A stretch of 64,000 bases of DNA from Methylobacterium sp. SyP6R (GTDB lineage: Bacteria; Pseudomonadota; Alphaproteobacteria; Rhizobiales; Beijerinckiaceae), in NCBI RefSeq assembly GCF_019216885.1, contig NZ_JAAQRC020000001.1, positions 3,782,501-3,846,500 on the forward strand, given 5' to 3'. A program made the position numbers and the translations under genes. The notes beneath the pieces are model-generated. The model worked only from the letters and a program-made list of their open reading frames with translations, did no database searches and had not been told where the DNA came from. Shown here in pieces: positions 1 through 8,809 of the stretch (the stretch's first letter is position 1; the number at the start of each line of letters is the position of its first letter).

Positions 1-1087
<1,087 letters not shown>

Positions 1088-1258
1088 AGAGCTGATCAAA
1101 GCTGATCACAATAGTAACGGAGGCTCACGACCGACCGGCGTTTCCACCAATCGTGTGAGCACCGAAACGTCAGACCAGCATCATCCTACTCGTGATCCCA
1201 CCCGAAGGCAGGATCCGCAGGGACGACGCCGTCCACGCTTCTCTTTCTCGTATGCACT

Positions 1259-1270
1259 TGTCAAAGAGCG
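1259..1270 (-). promoter_or_regulatory. boxA-like antitermination site in the rRNA leader
   Basis: On the minus strand this reads CGCTCTTTGACA, close to the bacterial rrn boxA consensus TGCTCTTTAACA. It sits about 170 nt upstream of the 16S 5' end. A 7-bp perfect inverted repeat with a 2-nt loop (CCTGACC-AA-GGTCAGG, 1315-1330) lies a further 45 nt upstream and would form a hairpin in the same leader. The rest of 1088-1478 holds the promoter and no gene. Confidence 0.7.
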
Positions 1271-1402
1271 ACCCGATCGAAACCGGGGTATCATCGGCAA
1301 CAACGGGACCAGCGCCTGACCAAGGTCAGGCTCGCCGGCCCGGACTGTCTCGAAGATGGCTCAGCGGCCGGTCCGCGGGAGCGGCCGGCGCCGATGGGTG
1401 GT

Positions 1403-1431
1403 CGTATAGGCCCCGGATTTTCCCCCGTCAA
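1403..1431 (-). promoter_or_regulatory. rrn promoter, sigma-70 type
   Basis: On the minus strand a -35 TTGACG (1426-1431) and a -10 TATACG (1403-1408) are separated by exactly 17 bp. Transcription would start near 1396 and give a leader of about 310 nt before the 16S gene. The promoter begins only about 50 bp after the stop codon of the preceding minus-strand gene at 1479. No AT-rich UP element is visible upstream of the -35. Confidence 0.75.
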
Positions 1432-1478
1432 CCCGTTTGTGAAGCTCTCGCGACAGAAATCCCCCTCCCCTGCTGAAT

Positions 1479-2801
1479 TCAGGCGGCCGCGCAATGGCTG
1501 CGGGCCAGGGCGACGGCCCGGCGGGCCTCGGTCACGGCGTCGGGCAGGCCGGTCCCGGCCGTGATGGCGGTTTCGAGCGCGCGGCAGGCGGCGGCCAGGT
1601 CGTCGAAGCCGAGGCTTCCGGCCATCGCCACGATGACGTGGGCCTCGTGCGCCAGGACGGCGAGGTCGGCCTGCGGCGCGAAGGCCGTGGCGAGCTGGCC
1701 CATCAGCCGGTCGCGCAGGCGGCGCAGTTCCGCCTCGCCGATCAGCCGCGTGAGTTCGGCGGTCTTGCGGGCGTCGAGCACCGGCGGGCGGGCGGGCTCG
1801 GACGGGCGGCGGGGTGTATCGCTGAGGGGGCCGGCGGTCGCCGCGCGGCTGCCGGCCTCGGTCAGGCGCACGCTTACCCCGCTGCCGGAGGCCAGGCAGG
1901 CAAGCGCCCCCGCCTCGGTGAGGGTCAGCACCGCAGCCATCAGGGCAGCAGGCGACAAACCGGTCTCGTAGGCCAGCCCTCCTTCCCCACCCGCCAGCGG
2001 CAGGTCGCGTGCGGAGGCGTGGAGCAGGGCCAGGAGATGGCCGGCGGGGTCGGCCGGCGCTTCTGCGGGGGTAAGCCCGGCGCGACGGGCGGAAAAGCCG
2101 GTGCAGGCCTCCGCCACCGCGGCCCAGGAGGCCGGCTCAGCCACCCGGAAGGTCACGTCGCAGGCCCCCGTCAGGCGCCCGGTGAGGTCGACGCTCGGCA
2201 CCGGACGGGTCGATGTCCCGGCCCGGGCGGCGCGCAAGCCCGGGAGCCCGGCCTCGCCGCTCAGGAGGATCAGGTCGGCATCGGTCGCGCGGGTCACCGG
2301 CACGAAGGCCTGGGCGAAGGCTGCGGCCTCGGCGGGGCCGGGCGCCGGGCAGATCAGGGCGCGGGGCCGGCCAGTCAAACCGAAGCGGCGCCACACCGCA
2401 TCGGCACCGGTCTCGGGGAGAGGCGCCTCCTCCGGGCGGGTCAGCCGGTCGAGGGCGGCGTAGAGCGCCTCCGGGTCGAGGGGCTTGACCAGGATGGCGT
2501 CGAACCGGGCATCGGCGCCGCGCCGGGAGGCCAGGCCGTGCCGGTCGGCGGTCACGCCGATCAGCCGCACCTTGTCCTCCGGGCGGGAAACCTCGCGCAT
2601 CAGCCGCGCCAGGGCGTAACCGTCCATTTCCGGCAGGTGGTAGTCGATCATCACCACGTCGTGGCGGCGCTCGCTCAGGAGCCGCAGGCCGAGGAAACCG
2701 TCCGAGGCCACGTCGACGCTGTCGCCCCGGCGCTCGCACAGGGCGCGGACCAGGTCCTGGAAGCCGGGATCGTCCTCGACCACGAGAAGGCGCAGGCTCA
2801 T
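1479..2801 (-). CDS. Response regulator with C-terminal Hpt-like domain
   Basis: A 440-residue protein. Residues 1-120 are a CheY-like receiver: acidic pair near D10/D11, phospho-acceptor D53 in MIDYHLPEMDG, and K106 in VKPLD. Residues about 250-320 look like a small winged-helix-like domain (LTEAGALACL). Residues about 345-435 resemble an Hpt phosphotransfer domain: H385 in LAHEAHVIVAMAGSLGF matches the family pattern around the phosphorylated His, followed by LAAACRALE. The gene starts 37 nt after bcsN on the same strand, so it is probably co-transcribed with the cellulose operon. It could accept and pass on phosphate, perhaps from the hybrid kinase at 13087-15879. There is no output domain of a common class, so a direct DNA-binding role is not supported. 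The start has a GGAG sequence upstream. Confidence 0.85.
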   Translation of the reverse strand: MSLRLLVVEDDPGFQDLVRALCERRGDSVDVASDGFLGLRLLSERRHDVVMIDYHLPEMDGYALARLMREVSRPEDKVRLIGVTADRHGLASRRGADARFDAILVKPLDPEALYAALDRLTRPEEAPLPETGADAVWRRFGLTGRPRALICPAPGPAEAAAFAQAFVPVTRATDADLILLSGEAGLPGLRAARAGTSTRPVPSVDLTGRLTGACDVTFRVAEPASWAAVAEACTGFSARRAGLTPAEAPADPAGHLLALLHASARDLPLAGGEGGLAYETGLSPAALMAAVLTLTEAGALACLASGSGVSVRLTEAGSRAATAGPLSDTPRRPSEPARPPVLDARKTAELTRLIGEAELRRLRDRLMGQLATAFAPQADLAVLAHEAHVIVAMAGSLGFDDLAAACRALETAITAGTGLPDAVTEARRAVALARSHCAAA

Positions 2802-2838
2802 CGGGTACTCCGCTCGGGCACAATCAGGGCAGGGTCGA

Positions 2839-3747
2839 TCACGGGCGCGGGGCCGGGCCGCGGGTGGCTTCGGGCGGCAGGATCGCGGCGCCGGGGGGCA
2901 GGCTCGCGAGGGCCGGGGACGGGGTCTCGACCGCCCCCGCGAGGACGCCGCGCATTGCGGCGGTCCCCAAGCCGATCGCGGCCGAGCCGCCCTCGGCCGC
3001 GTCGCCGAGATACCGCATCCCGGACGGTGCGGGCTCGGGGGCCGGCGCGTCGGCGACCGGTGCCGGGCGGGCTCGGTGGACGGCTTCCTTGTGCGGGCGT
3101 GCCGGGCGGCGCGCGGCGCGGGCCGGCACCGCCACGGGCTCCCCGGAAAAGCGCGGCACCAGGCGAAGCTCGGTGACGGCGGCAGCCATCGCCTCGAAGG
3201 TCACGCCGTCCCGGCACAGGCGCAGGCGCAAGGACAGGGGCGCCGGCGCGCCGCCGGCGAGAACCGGCGCCTCCGCGATCCACTGCCAGGCATAGAGGCA
3301 GCGGGCCGCGCCGTTGCGGCCGATGGCGAGGCCGTAGGGGCCGTAGGCGTTGGCCGAGGGGCGGGTGACGACCTGCATCGCCAGGCCGGGGAACGCGCTG
3401 GTCAGTTCGGCGCGGATGCCGGCCTCGGTCGGTTTGCCGCCGAGGACGGCGTCGAGCGCGCCCTCCTTGGGAGACGAGACCAGCACCAGGTCGTCGCGCC
3501 CGCCCCGATGCGAGGGGGCGCTGAAGGCGATCGCCTGCTCGAACCCGCCGGCGCCGTCGCGCTCGCGCAGCGCCACGGGCCGCCCGATCCAGGCCGGCAG
3601 GACGACGACCGGGGTGGCCCGGCGCTGGACCGAGGCGGCCGGAAAGGCGGTGTCGAGGCTGGAAAAACGCGGCGCGGCGGCGCGCTCCTGCGCGGTGCAG
3701 GCTCCCAGGGCGACAGTGACGGCGGCGAGGGCGAGCGGGCGGATCAC
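2839..3747 (-). CDS. bcsN: Cellulose biosynthesis protein BcsN
   Basis: A 302-residue predicted lipoprotein. I chose the GTG at 3747 because it is followed by a short hydrophobic signal ending in a lipobox-like LGAC and because GTGA overlaps the stop codon of the preceding gene. The central part (VVVLPAWIGRP; YGPYGLAIGRNG; RCLYAWQWI) resembles the BcsN family, found beside bcsAB in rhizobia and Methylobacterium. The C-terminal third is Ala/Pro/Arg-rich. Its biochemical role is not established; an envelope-associated accessory function in cellulose export is inferred from the signal and the operon. It is the last clear bcs gene in the run. Confidence 0.8.
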   Translation of the reverse strand: MIRPLALAAVTVALGACTAQERAAAPRFSSLDTAFPAASVQRRATPVVVLPAWIGRPVALRERDGAGGFEQAIAFSAPSHRGGRDDLVLVSSPKEGALDAVLGGKPTEAGIRAELTSAFPGLAMQVVTRPSANAYGPYGLAIGRNGAARCLYAWQWIAEAPVLAGGAPAPLSLRLRLCRDGVTFEAMAAAVTELRLVPRFSGEPVAVPARAARRPARPHKEAVHRARPAPVADAPAPEPAPSGMRYLGDAAEGGSAAIGLGTAAMRGVLAGAVETPSPALASLPPGAAILPPEATRGPAPRP

Positions 3748-5558
3748 GGCAGGGGCTTCCGGTTGCGGGGAAGGAGGGCTCCGGTGGTGGCGACGTCGCG
3801 CAGGACGGGCGGATCGGCCGGGACCGCCTGCATCGCCGACCACAGGCTGCCGAGGGGGGCGGGACGCTCGGCCGCGCTCGGGATGCTGGGGCCGGTCTCG
3901 CCGGTCCAGGCCGGCAGGAGCGAGAAGCCGTAGCGCTCGTAGGGCATCGGCCCGACGCCCGGGACGCGCCGCGCAGTGGTCGGCAGGCGGCCGGCGGGAC
4001 GGGACGGCGCGACGGCGACGGCGGAGAACGGGCTGCCGGTGGGGGCGGCGCGCAGCTCGTTCTCGGGCGCTACCGCGACCGGGAAATCGCTGCGGCGCAC
4101 GACCGGGGCGGACGGCGCCTCAAGGGTGTCGGGCTGGGGCACGCGGCCGCGCGGCTCGGGCCTCTCGACGCGGGGCGCGAGGTCGAGATAGGCGCTGCGC
4201 GGCGCCGTCTCCGCGGGGCGCGGCGCGGGGGCGTCGCAGGGCGAGGGCCGGTCGGAGCGGGGCGAGAAGAGGAGGCCGACGACCCGCGGAAACAGCCCGT
4301 CGTAGCGGTTGACGAGGTCGACGAAGGCGCGCTGCTGGCCCGCCCGCTGAAGCGCCAGGGCGTAGCCGTAGACGGTCGCTTCCTTCGGGTACCACGCCAC
4401 GGCGCGGCGGAACCAGGCCAGGGCCGCGTCGAACTGGCAGGTGTTATAGGCGTACCAGGCGAGCGCCTGCGCGCCCTCGCCCGAGGCGGTGGCGGCGGTG
4501 ACTTCGGCGTAGCGGCGCAGGCGCTCGGGCTCGATCGCCGGGGGGGTCGCCCGGGTCAGGTCGCGCTCCAGGATGTCGATGAACAGGAGCGCGTTGTTCA
4601 CCAGCGGCTCGCGCCAGGCATAGGCCACGTCCTCCGCCTCCCGGCGCAGGCCGAGGCGCAGCAGGGTATGGGCGAGGCCGTGCGCCACCATCGCGTCGCC
4701 GCCCCGGGCGATGGCGCGCTTGAACCAGGACAGGGCCTCGGCCAAGTCGCTGCGCTTGAAGGCGTACCAGGCCACCAAAGCCGGCTGGTCGGGATCGGGC
4801 GCCGCCTCGGCATAGGCCTGGAAGGCGGCGAGATCGGCAGGGTTCACGGCTTGGCCGGCCTCGTCGTGCAACACCGCCGAGAGACGGGCACGGATCAGGT
4901 CGATGCGGATCGGCGCGAGGTCGTCGGCGGGGATTTTGGCGCCGAGCCGGTCGATCTCGGCCATCGGCAGCAGCGGCAGCGCCCGCAGCAGGCCGGCCCG
5001 GCGCTCGTCGGCGCCCGCACCGGGAGCGGAGAGCGCCCGGGTAAACAATGCGATCGCCTCCGGCACCCGGTCGGCGCGGGCGAGCGCTTCGGCCGCGCTC
5101 CAGACCACCTCCGCCTCGCCCGATTCGATCTCCGGGCGCCGCCGGTCGGCGAGGCCCGCGAGGTCGCTCCAGCGCCCGGCCTTGACGAGCGCCCGCACCT
5201 CGTCGCGCAAAAGGCGGCGGGCGATGGCGCCGACGAGCGCTCCGGAGGGCGTCCAGCCCGGCTCGGTGCGGGCGCGCTCGGTGAGCGCCTTCTTCAGGGC
5301 ATCGAGGCGGCCGTCCTTGAGGAGGTCCCAGAAGGCCTCCTCGTCCTCGGCGCCCGGCTCGGCGGTCCAGAGGTCGGCAGGCGGCGTCCAGCCCGGGAAG
5401 CGGCGCGACAGGCGAGCCGTTTCGGCGGCGACCCGCTCGGGCTGGCGTTGGGACGCGTAATAGCGGAGTGCCGTCTCGTCGGGCCGGGACTCGGCGGCGG
5501 TGGCGGGCGTCGCCCCGGCGACACCGAGGGCGAGGGCGAGGATCAGCGCGGGGCGCAT
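3744..5558 (-). CDS. TPR protein of the cellulose operon (BcsC-like)
   Basis: A 604-residue protein. The ATG at 5558 is chosen because it is followed by a typical signal peptide (MRPALILALALGVAGATPA). The 16-nt overlap with the end of bcsZ points to translational coupling. Residues about 60-430 are alpha-helical and hold tetratricopeptide-like repeats (for example ALVAWYAFKRSDLAEALSWF and ALAWYAYNTCQFDAALAWF). The last 150 residues are Pro/Arg-rich and disordered-looking. BcsC in enterics combines periplasmic TPRs with a C-terminal outer-membrane barrel in about 1,150 residues; this protein matches only the TPR half and shows no barrel. It probably guides glucan through the periplasm. A general TPR scaffold is the alternative. 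Confidence 0.8.
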   Translation of the reverse strand: MRPALILALALGVAGATPATAAESRPDETALRYYASQRQPERVAAETARLSRRFPGWTPPADLWTAEPGAEDEEAFWDLLKDGRLDALKKALTERARTEPGWTPSGALVGAIARRLLRDEVRALVKAGRWSDLAGLADRRRPEIESGEAEVVWSAAEALARADRVPEAIALFTRALSAPGAGADERRAGLLRALPLLPMAEIDRLGAKIPADDLAPIRIDLIRARLSAVLHDEAGQAVNPADLAAFQAYAEAAPDPDQPALVAWYAFKRSDLAEALSWFKRAIARGGDAMVAHGLAHTLLRLGLRREAEDVAYAWREPLVNNALLFIDILERDLTRATPPAIEPERLRRYAEVTAATASGEGAQALAWYAYNTCQFDAALAWFRRAVAWYPKEATVYGYALALQRAGQQRAFVDLVNRYDGLFPRVVGLLFSPRSDRPSPCDAPAPRPAETAPRSAYLDLAPRVERPEPRGRVPQPDTLEAPSAPVVRRSDFPVAVAPENELRAAPTGSPFSAVAVAPSRPAGRLPTTARRVPGVGPMPYERYGFSLLPAWTGETGPSIPSAAERPAPLGSLWSAMQAVPADPPVLRDVATTGALLPRNRKPLP

Positions 5559-6601
5559 GCGGGATACCTCGTCTTGAGGGCGGCCAGCGCCAGGAGCTGC
5601 AGGGTCGCCGGGTAGTAATGCTCGGTCTCGGCCCGCACCCGGGTCAGCGAGGGCGGGAACGGCGTGCCGCGGGCGGCGCAGGCGGCGAGCGCCGGCACGG
5701 CGCCGTAGCCGGCCTCGGAGAGGCGGGCGGTGACCTTGCCGCTTCCCGTGTCGACGAGGGGGAGGTTGCCGGCATCCGGCCGCGGCCAGAGGGCGAGGAA
5801 GGGCGCGTAGAGCTCGGCATCCGTCGCGCCCGCCATGGCGAGGTAGAGCGGGATGCGCAGAGCGTTGTAGGCGAAGTCGGGCGCGAAGCCGTCGGCGGGC
5901 CTCGGCGCGGCTTCCGCCAGGGAGACCCACTCGCTCGGCAGGCGGGCGGGCCCGAACCGGGCGGCCCGGAGCAGCCGGCGGCCGCTGCGGTCGAGCCCGG
6001 CCCAGTCGAATTCAGGCGCCAGGAGCGGCATCCGGTCGAAGGCCGGGAAGATCCAGTAGGACAGGTTGACCACCGGGCCGTCGGGACGGTCCTCGGCGGA
6101 GAACCCGGCCACGCCGGGCAGGAGCAGCGGCCCGTGGGCGGCCCGCGGCAGGATCAGCTTGCGGCCGAGCTCGACCGCGATGCGCCGGCCGGCGACCCGG
6201 TGCGAGGGATCGTTCCAGAGCGTCACCGCCTCGGCGAGCGCCCAGGCGACCAGGAGTTCGCCGTCGGCGGCGTCGTTCATGTCGGCGACGGCCGGGCGCC
6301 GGTCGGGCTCCCAGCGCCAGGCGAGGAGCTGGTCGTCGCGCACCATCAGGTTGGCGCGGGTCCAGGTCCAGATCCGCTCGAAGGTGGCGCGGTCGCCCGC
6401 GAGAGCGGCGAGCAGCATGCCGTAGCCCTGGCCCTCGCTGTGGCTGATGCCGCCGTTGCCGGTATCGACCACCCGGCCGGCTTCGGTGACGAAGCGGGCC
6501 TTGTAGGCGCGCCAGCCGTCATGGTCGGCGAGCGGCGGGGCCTGGGCCGCGGCGCCGGTGCAGAGGGCCATGAGCGCGAGGAGGATCGCGACGGTCCTCA
6601 T
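5543..6601 (-). CDS. bcsZ: Endo-1,4-beta-glucanase BcsZ, glycoside hydrolase family 8
   Basis: A 352-residue secreted protein; residues 1-20 form a signal peptide. The start ATG at 6601 overlaps the bcsB stop as ATGA. GH8 motifs are clear: E56 in SHSEGQGYGMLLA matches the general acid, and NDAADGELLVAWAL follows. The region that normally carries the catalytic base as YDAxR reads YNALRIPLYLA, so that Asp appears as Asn. BcsZ-type enzymes cut beta-1,4-glucan in the periplasm and are needed for proper cellulose export in several bacteria. Asn here may place the enzyme in a GH8 subgroup with a different base or reduce activity. The neighbours bcsB and the TPR gene support the assignment. Confidence 0.9.
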   Translation of the reverse strand: MRTVAILLALMALCTGAAAQAPPLADHDGWRAYKARFVTEAGRVVDTGNGGISHSEGQGYGMLLAALAGDRATFERIWTWTRANLMVRDDQLLAWRWEPDRRPAVADMNDAADGELLVAWALAEAVTLWNDPSHRVAGRRIAVELGRKLILPRAAHGPLLLPGVAGFSAEDRPDGPVVNLSYWIFPAFDRMPLLAPEFDWAGLDRSGRRLLRAARFGPARLPSEWVSLAEAAPRPADGFAPDFAYNALRIPLYLAMAGATDAELYAPFLALWPRPDAGNLPLVDTGSGKVTARLSEAGYGAVPALAACAARGTPFPPSLTRVRAETEHYYPATLQLLALAALKTRYPACAPR

Positions 6602-8796
6602 GACGTCTTCCTGCCGAGGTTGCGCACCAGCTGGTGGGTCGAGGCGGCCAGCAGCCCGGCGCAGGCGAGCGCCATCAGGGCGTAGACCTCGCGGTTGAGG
6701 GAGAGCCAGCCGGCGGCGATGCGGCGCAGGTTGCCGAACGAGGCCGGGGCGGTGGCGACGTAGCGGGGGCTCCCGGGACCCTGCACCGCGACCGCGCCGT
6801 CCGGCGCCAGCAGGGCGACGCCGCCGCGGGGCCGGCTCCAGACCAGGGGCTGGACGAGGCAGGCGGTCGCCTCGCTCAAGGCGGCCGGGCTCGGGGCGGT
6901 GACGAGGGTCAGCACGTCGTCCGGCGCCGGCCCGGTCACCCCTTGGGCGAGGACGAGGGCGGCCTCGGGCAGGCCGAGCGCCGCGGTCGCCGTCGCGCGG
7001 CAGCCCGGGATGCCGCCGCGGCGCAGGAGCTGGCGGCGCACGATCGGGCTCGCCTCCGGCGCGGGATTCGGGGCTCCATCGTCCCGTCGCATCCATGCGT
7101 CGCGCAGAACCTGCGGGTCGAGGCCGGCGGCCGTCAGGAGCGGCGCGTCGAGGCTGCGCAGGGCCGCCACCATCACGGTCGGCCCGACCACGCCGCTGCG
7201 CCCGGCCGCGAAGGCGAAGGGGATCGGCCGGCCCGCCGCCACGCCGAGGCGCGTCGCCAGGGTGGCGGCCGCCGCCATGGTGTCGCGGTCGGGGGCGGGC
7301 ACGGACAAGGTCGGGGCGCGGCCCTCGCTTCCCGCCCGGTACGGGAAGCCGGCCGCTGCCGTGGCCGCAAGCTCCGGCTGGCGGGCGATCCGGGCGAGGT
7401 CGGGGATGGTGAGCCGGGTGCTGGCGCGCAAGGTCAGGCGGGGGCCGCCCGGGCCGGCGCAGGCGCGGTCGTCGGCCCGGGGCAGTTCGGCCAGCAGGGT
7501 GATCCGGTTGGACCCCGGGCGCAGCAGGCGCAGGGGCAGGAAGACCCGGCGCCGGTGCAACGTCTCGCCGCCGGCCTTGCCGAGGGGGACGCTGCCCGCC
7601 GCCTCGCCGTTGATCGCCACGCTGACCTGCGCGCCGGGCGCGAGGCCGGCCGGATAGGTGGCGTCGAGGTCGAGGGCGATCTTGGCGTAGTCGGCGGCCA
7701 GCAGATCGTGCGGCAGGGCGAGATCGAGGGTGAGCTGGGCGGTCCGCCCGCCGACCACCACGTCATCGAGGCCGAGATCGGCGAGCGCCAGGCTCTCGCC
7801 CCCGGTGATCGGCCGGCCGTTCGCGTCGCGTAAGGCGTCGAGGCCCTGTGGCGTGCCCCGTGGCGGTGCCGCGGCGAGTTCGCCGAGTTGGGCCAGGGCC
7901 GCCGTCACGTCGGCCTCGCCGGGTCCGGTGACGACGACGACCGGGCGACGATCGGGCCGGCCCGGCAGGAGCGCGAGGCGCGGACCGGTGACGGGGCCGA
8001 GGGAGGCGATGTCGAGGCTGCGGGCGAGCTCGGCCGCAGGCGCCACCGCCAGGGCGATTCCGTCGCCGGATTCGGGCGCCGGCGCGAAGGAGACGGCGGG
8101 CTGGGCGAACCGGCCGGCCAGCGCCAGGGCCTGGGCCCCGGCGAGGAGGCCTTCCACCCGGCGCTCCGACAGGCGCTCGCCGGTCTGGATCAGGCGGATC
8201 GGCACGGCGCCGTCCGGCCCCGGCCGGGTGGCGGCGAGATCGGCGAGGTCGCCGATGCCGTCCCCCGACGCCACGAGGCCGGTCGTGTCGGGGTCGATCT
8301 GGGTCCACAGCTCGTAGGTCGCCGGCACCGAGCAATCGACGCGGTGGCGCTGGTCGACCGCGATCGTCACGGCGTTGAAGCCGGCGCGCAGGGCGCCGGG
8401 CGGGATCGTCATGGTCTCGAGCCGCAGGCCCCGGACGCCGTCGATCGCGGTGTGGCCGATCTCGGCGCCGTTGAGGACGACGCGCAGGGTCGAGGCCTCC
8501 GGCAGGACGGAGATCGCCGAGAGGTAGCCGAGCTGGAACCGGCCGCCCGCCCGCGCCTCCGCGGTGGTGACGAAGAGCGGCCAGGTGACGGTGCCGGTCT
8601 CGCCCCAGAGCCGCAAAGGGCCTGCGACGGCGGGGAGGCGGCGCAGGGCCGGGCCCTTCGGTGCGGGGGCCGCCGGAACCGGCGGAACCGTGCCCGGCAG
8701 CACCATGGTGGGCGTCGGGCCGAAGCCCGAGAAGGTCTGGGCCGAAGCGGGCATGCCGCACAGGACGGCGACGGTGGCGACGAGGAGGCGGCGCAT
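6598..8796 (-). CDS. bcsB: Cellulose synthase periplasmic subunit BcsB
   Basis: A 732-residue protein with an N-terminal signal peptide (to about residue 20), two tandem jelly-roll/flavodoxin-like halves typical of BcsB (for example VVLNGAEIGHTAIDG and VAINGEAAGSVPLG), and a C-terminal transmembrane anchor (VYALMALACAGLLAAS) before a short cytoplasmic tail. BcsB stacks on the periplasmic side of BcsA and guides the nascent glucan; its C-terminal helix is needed for synthase activity in characterised systems. It begins 13 nt after bcsA and its stop overlaps the bcsZ start. Length is normal for the family. Confidence 0.93.
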   Translation of the reverse strand: MRRLLVATVAVLCGMPASAQTFSGFGPTPTMVLPGTVPPVPAAPAPKGPALRRLPAVAGPLRLWGETGTVTWPLFVTTAEARAGGRFQLGYLSAISVLPEASTLRVVLNGAEIGHTAIDGVRGLRLETMTIPPGALRAGFNAVTIAVDQRHRVDCSVPATYELWTQIDPDTTGLVASGDGIGDLADLAATRPGPDGAVPIRLIQTGERLSERRVEGLLAGAQALALAGRFAQPAVSFAPAPESGDGIALAVAPAAELARSLDIASLGPVTGPRLALLPGRPDRRPVVVVTGPGEADVTAALAQLGELAAAPPRGTPQGLDALRDANGRPITGGESLALADLGLDDVVVGGRTAQLTLDLALPHDLLAADYAKIALDLDATYPAGLAPGAQVSVAINGEAAGSVPLGKAGGETLHRRRVFLPLRLLRPGSNRITLLAELPRADDRACAGPGGPRLTLRASTRLTIPDLARIARQPELAATAAAGFPYRAGSEGRAPTLSVPAPDRDTMAAAATLATRLGVAAGRPIPFAFAAGRSGVVGPTVMVAALRSLDAPLLTAAGLDPQVLRDAWMRRDDGAPNPAPEASPIVRRQLLRRGGIPGCRATATAALGLPEAALVLAQGVTGPAPDDVLTLVTAPSPAALSEATACLVQPLVWSRPRGGVALLAPDGAVAVQGPGSPRYVATAPASFGNLRRIAAGWLSLNREVYALMALACAGLLAASTHQLVRNLGRKTS

Positions 8797-8809
8797 CCGA
8801 ACGATCTCC

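Noticed and set aside
5559..5930. N-terminal extension of the TPR gene
   Set aside because: It overlaps bcsZ widely and is Arg/Pro-rich; the ATG at 5558 begins a signal peptide.
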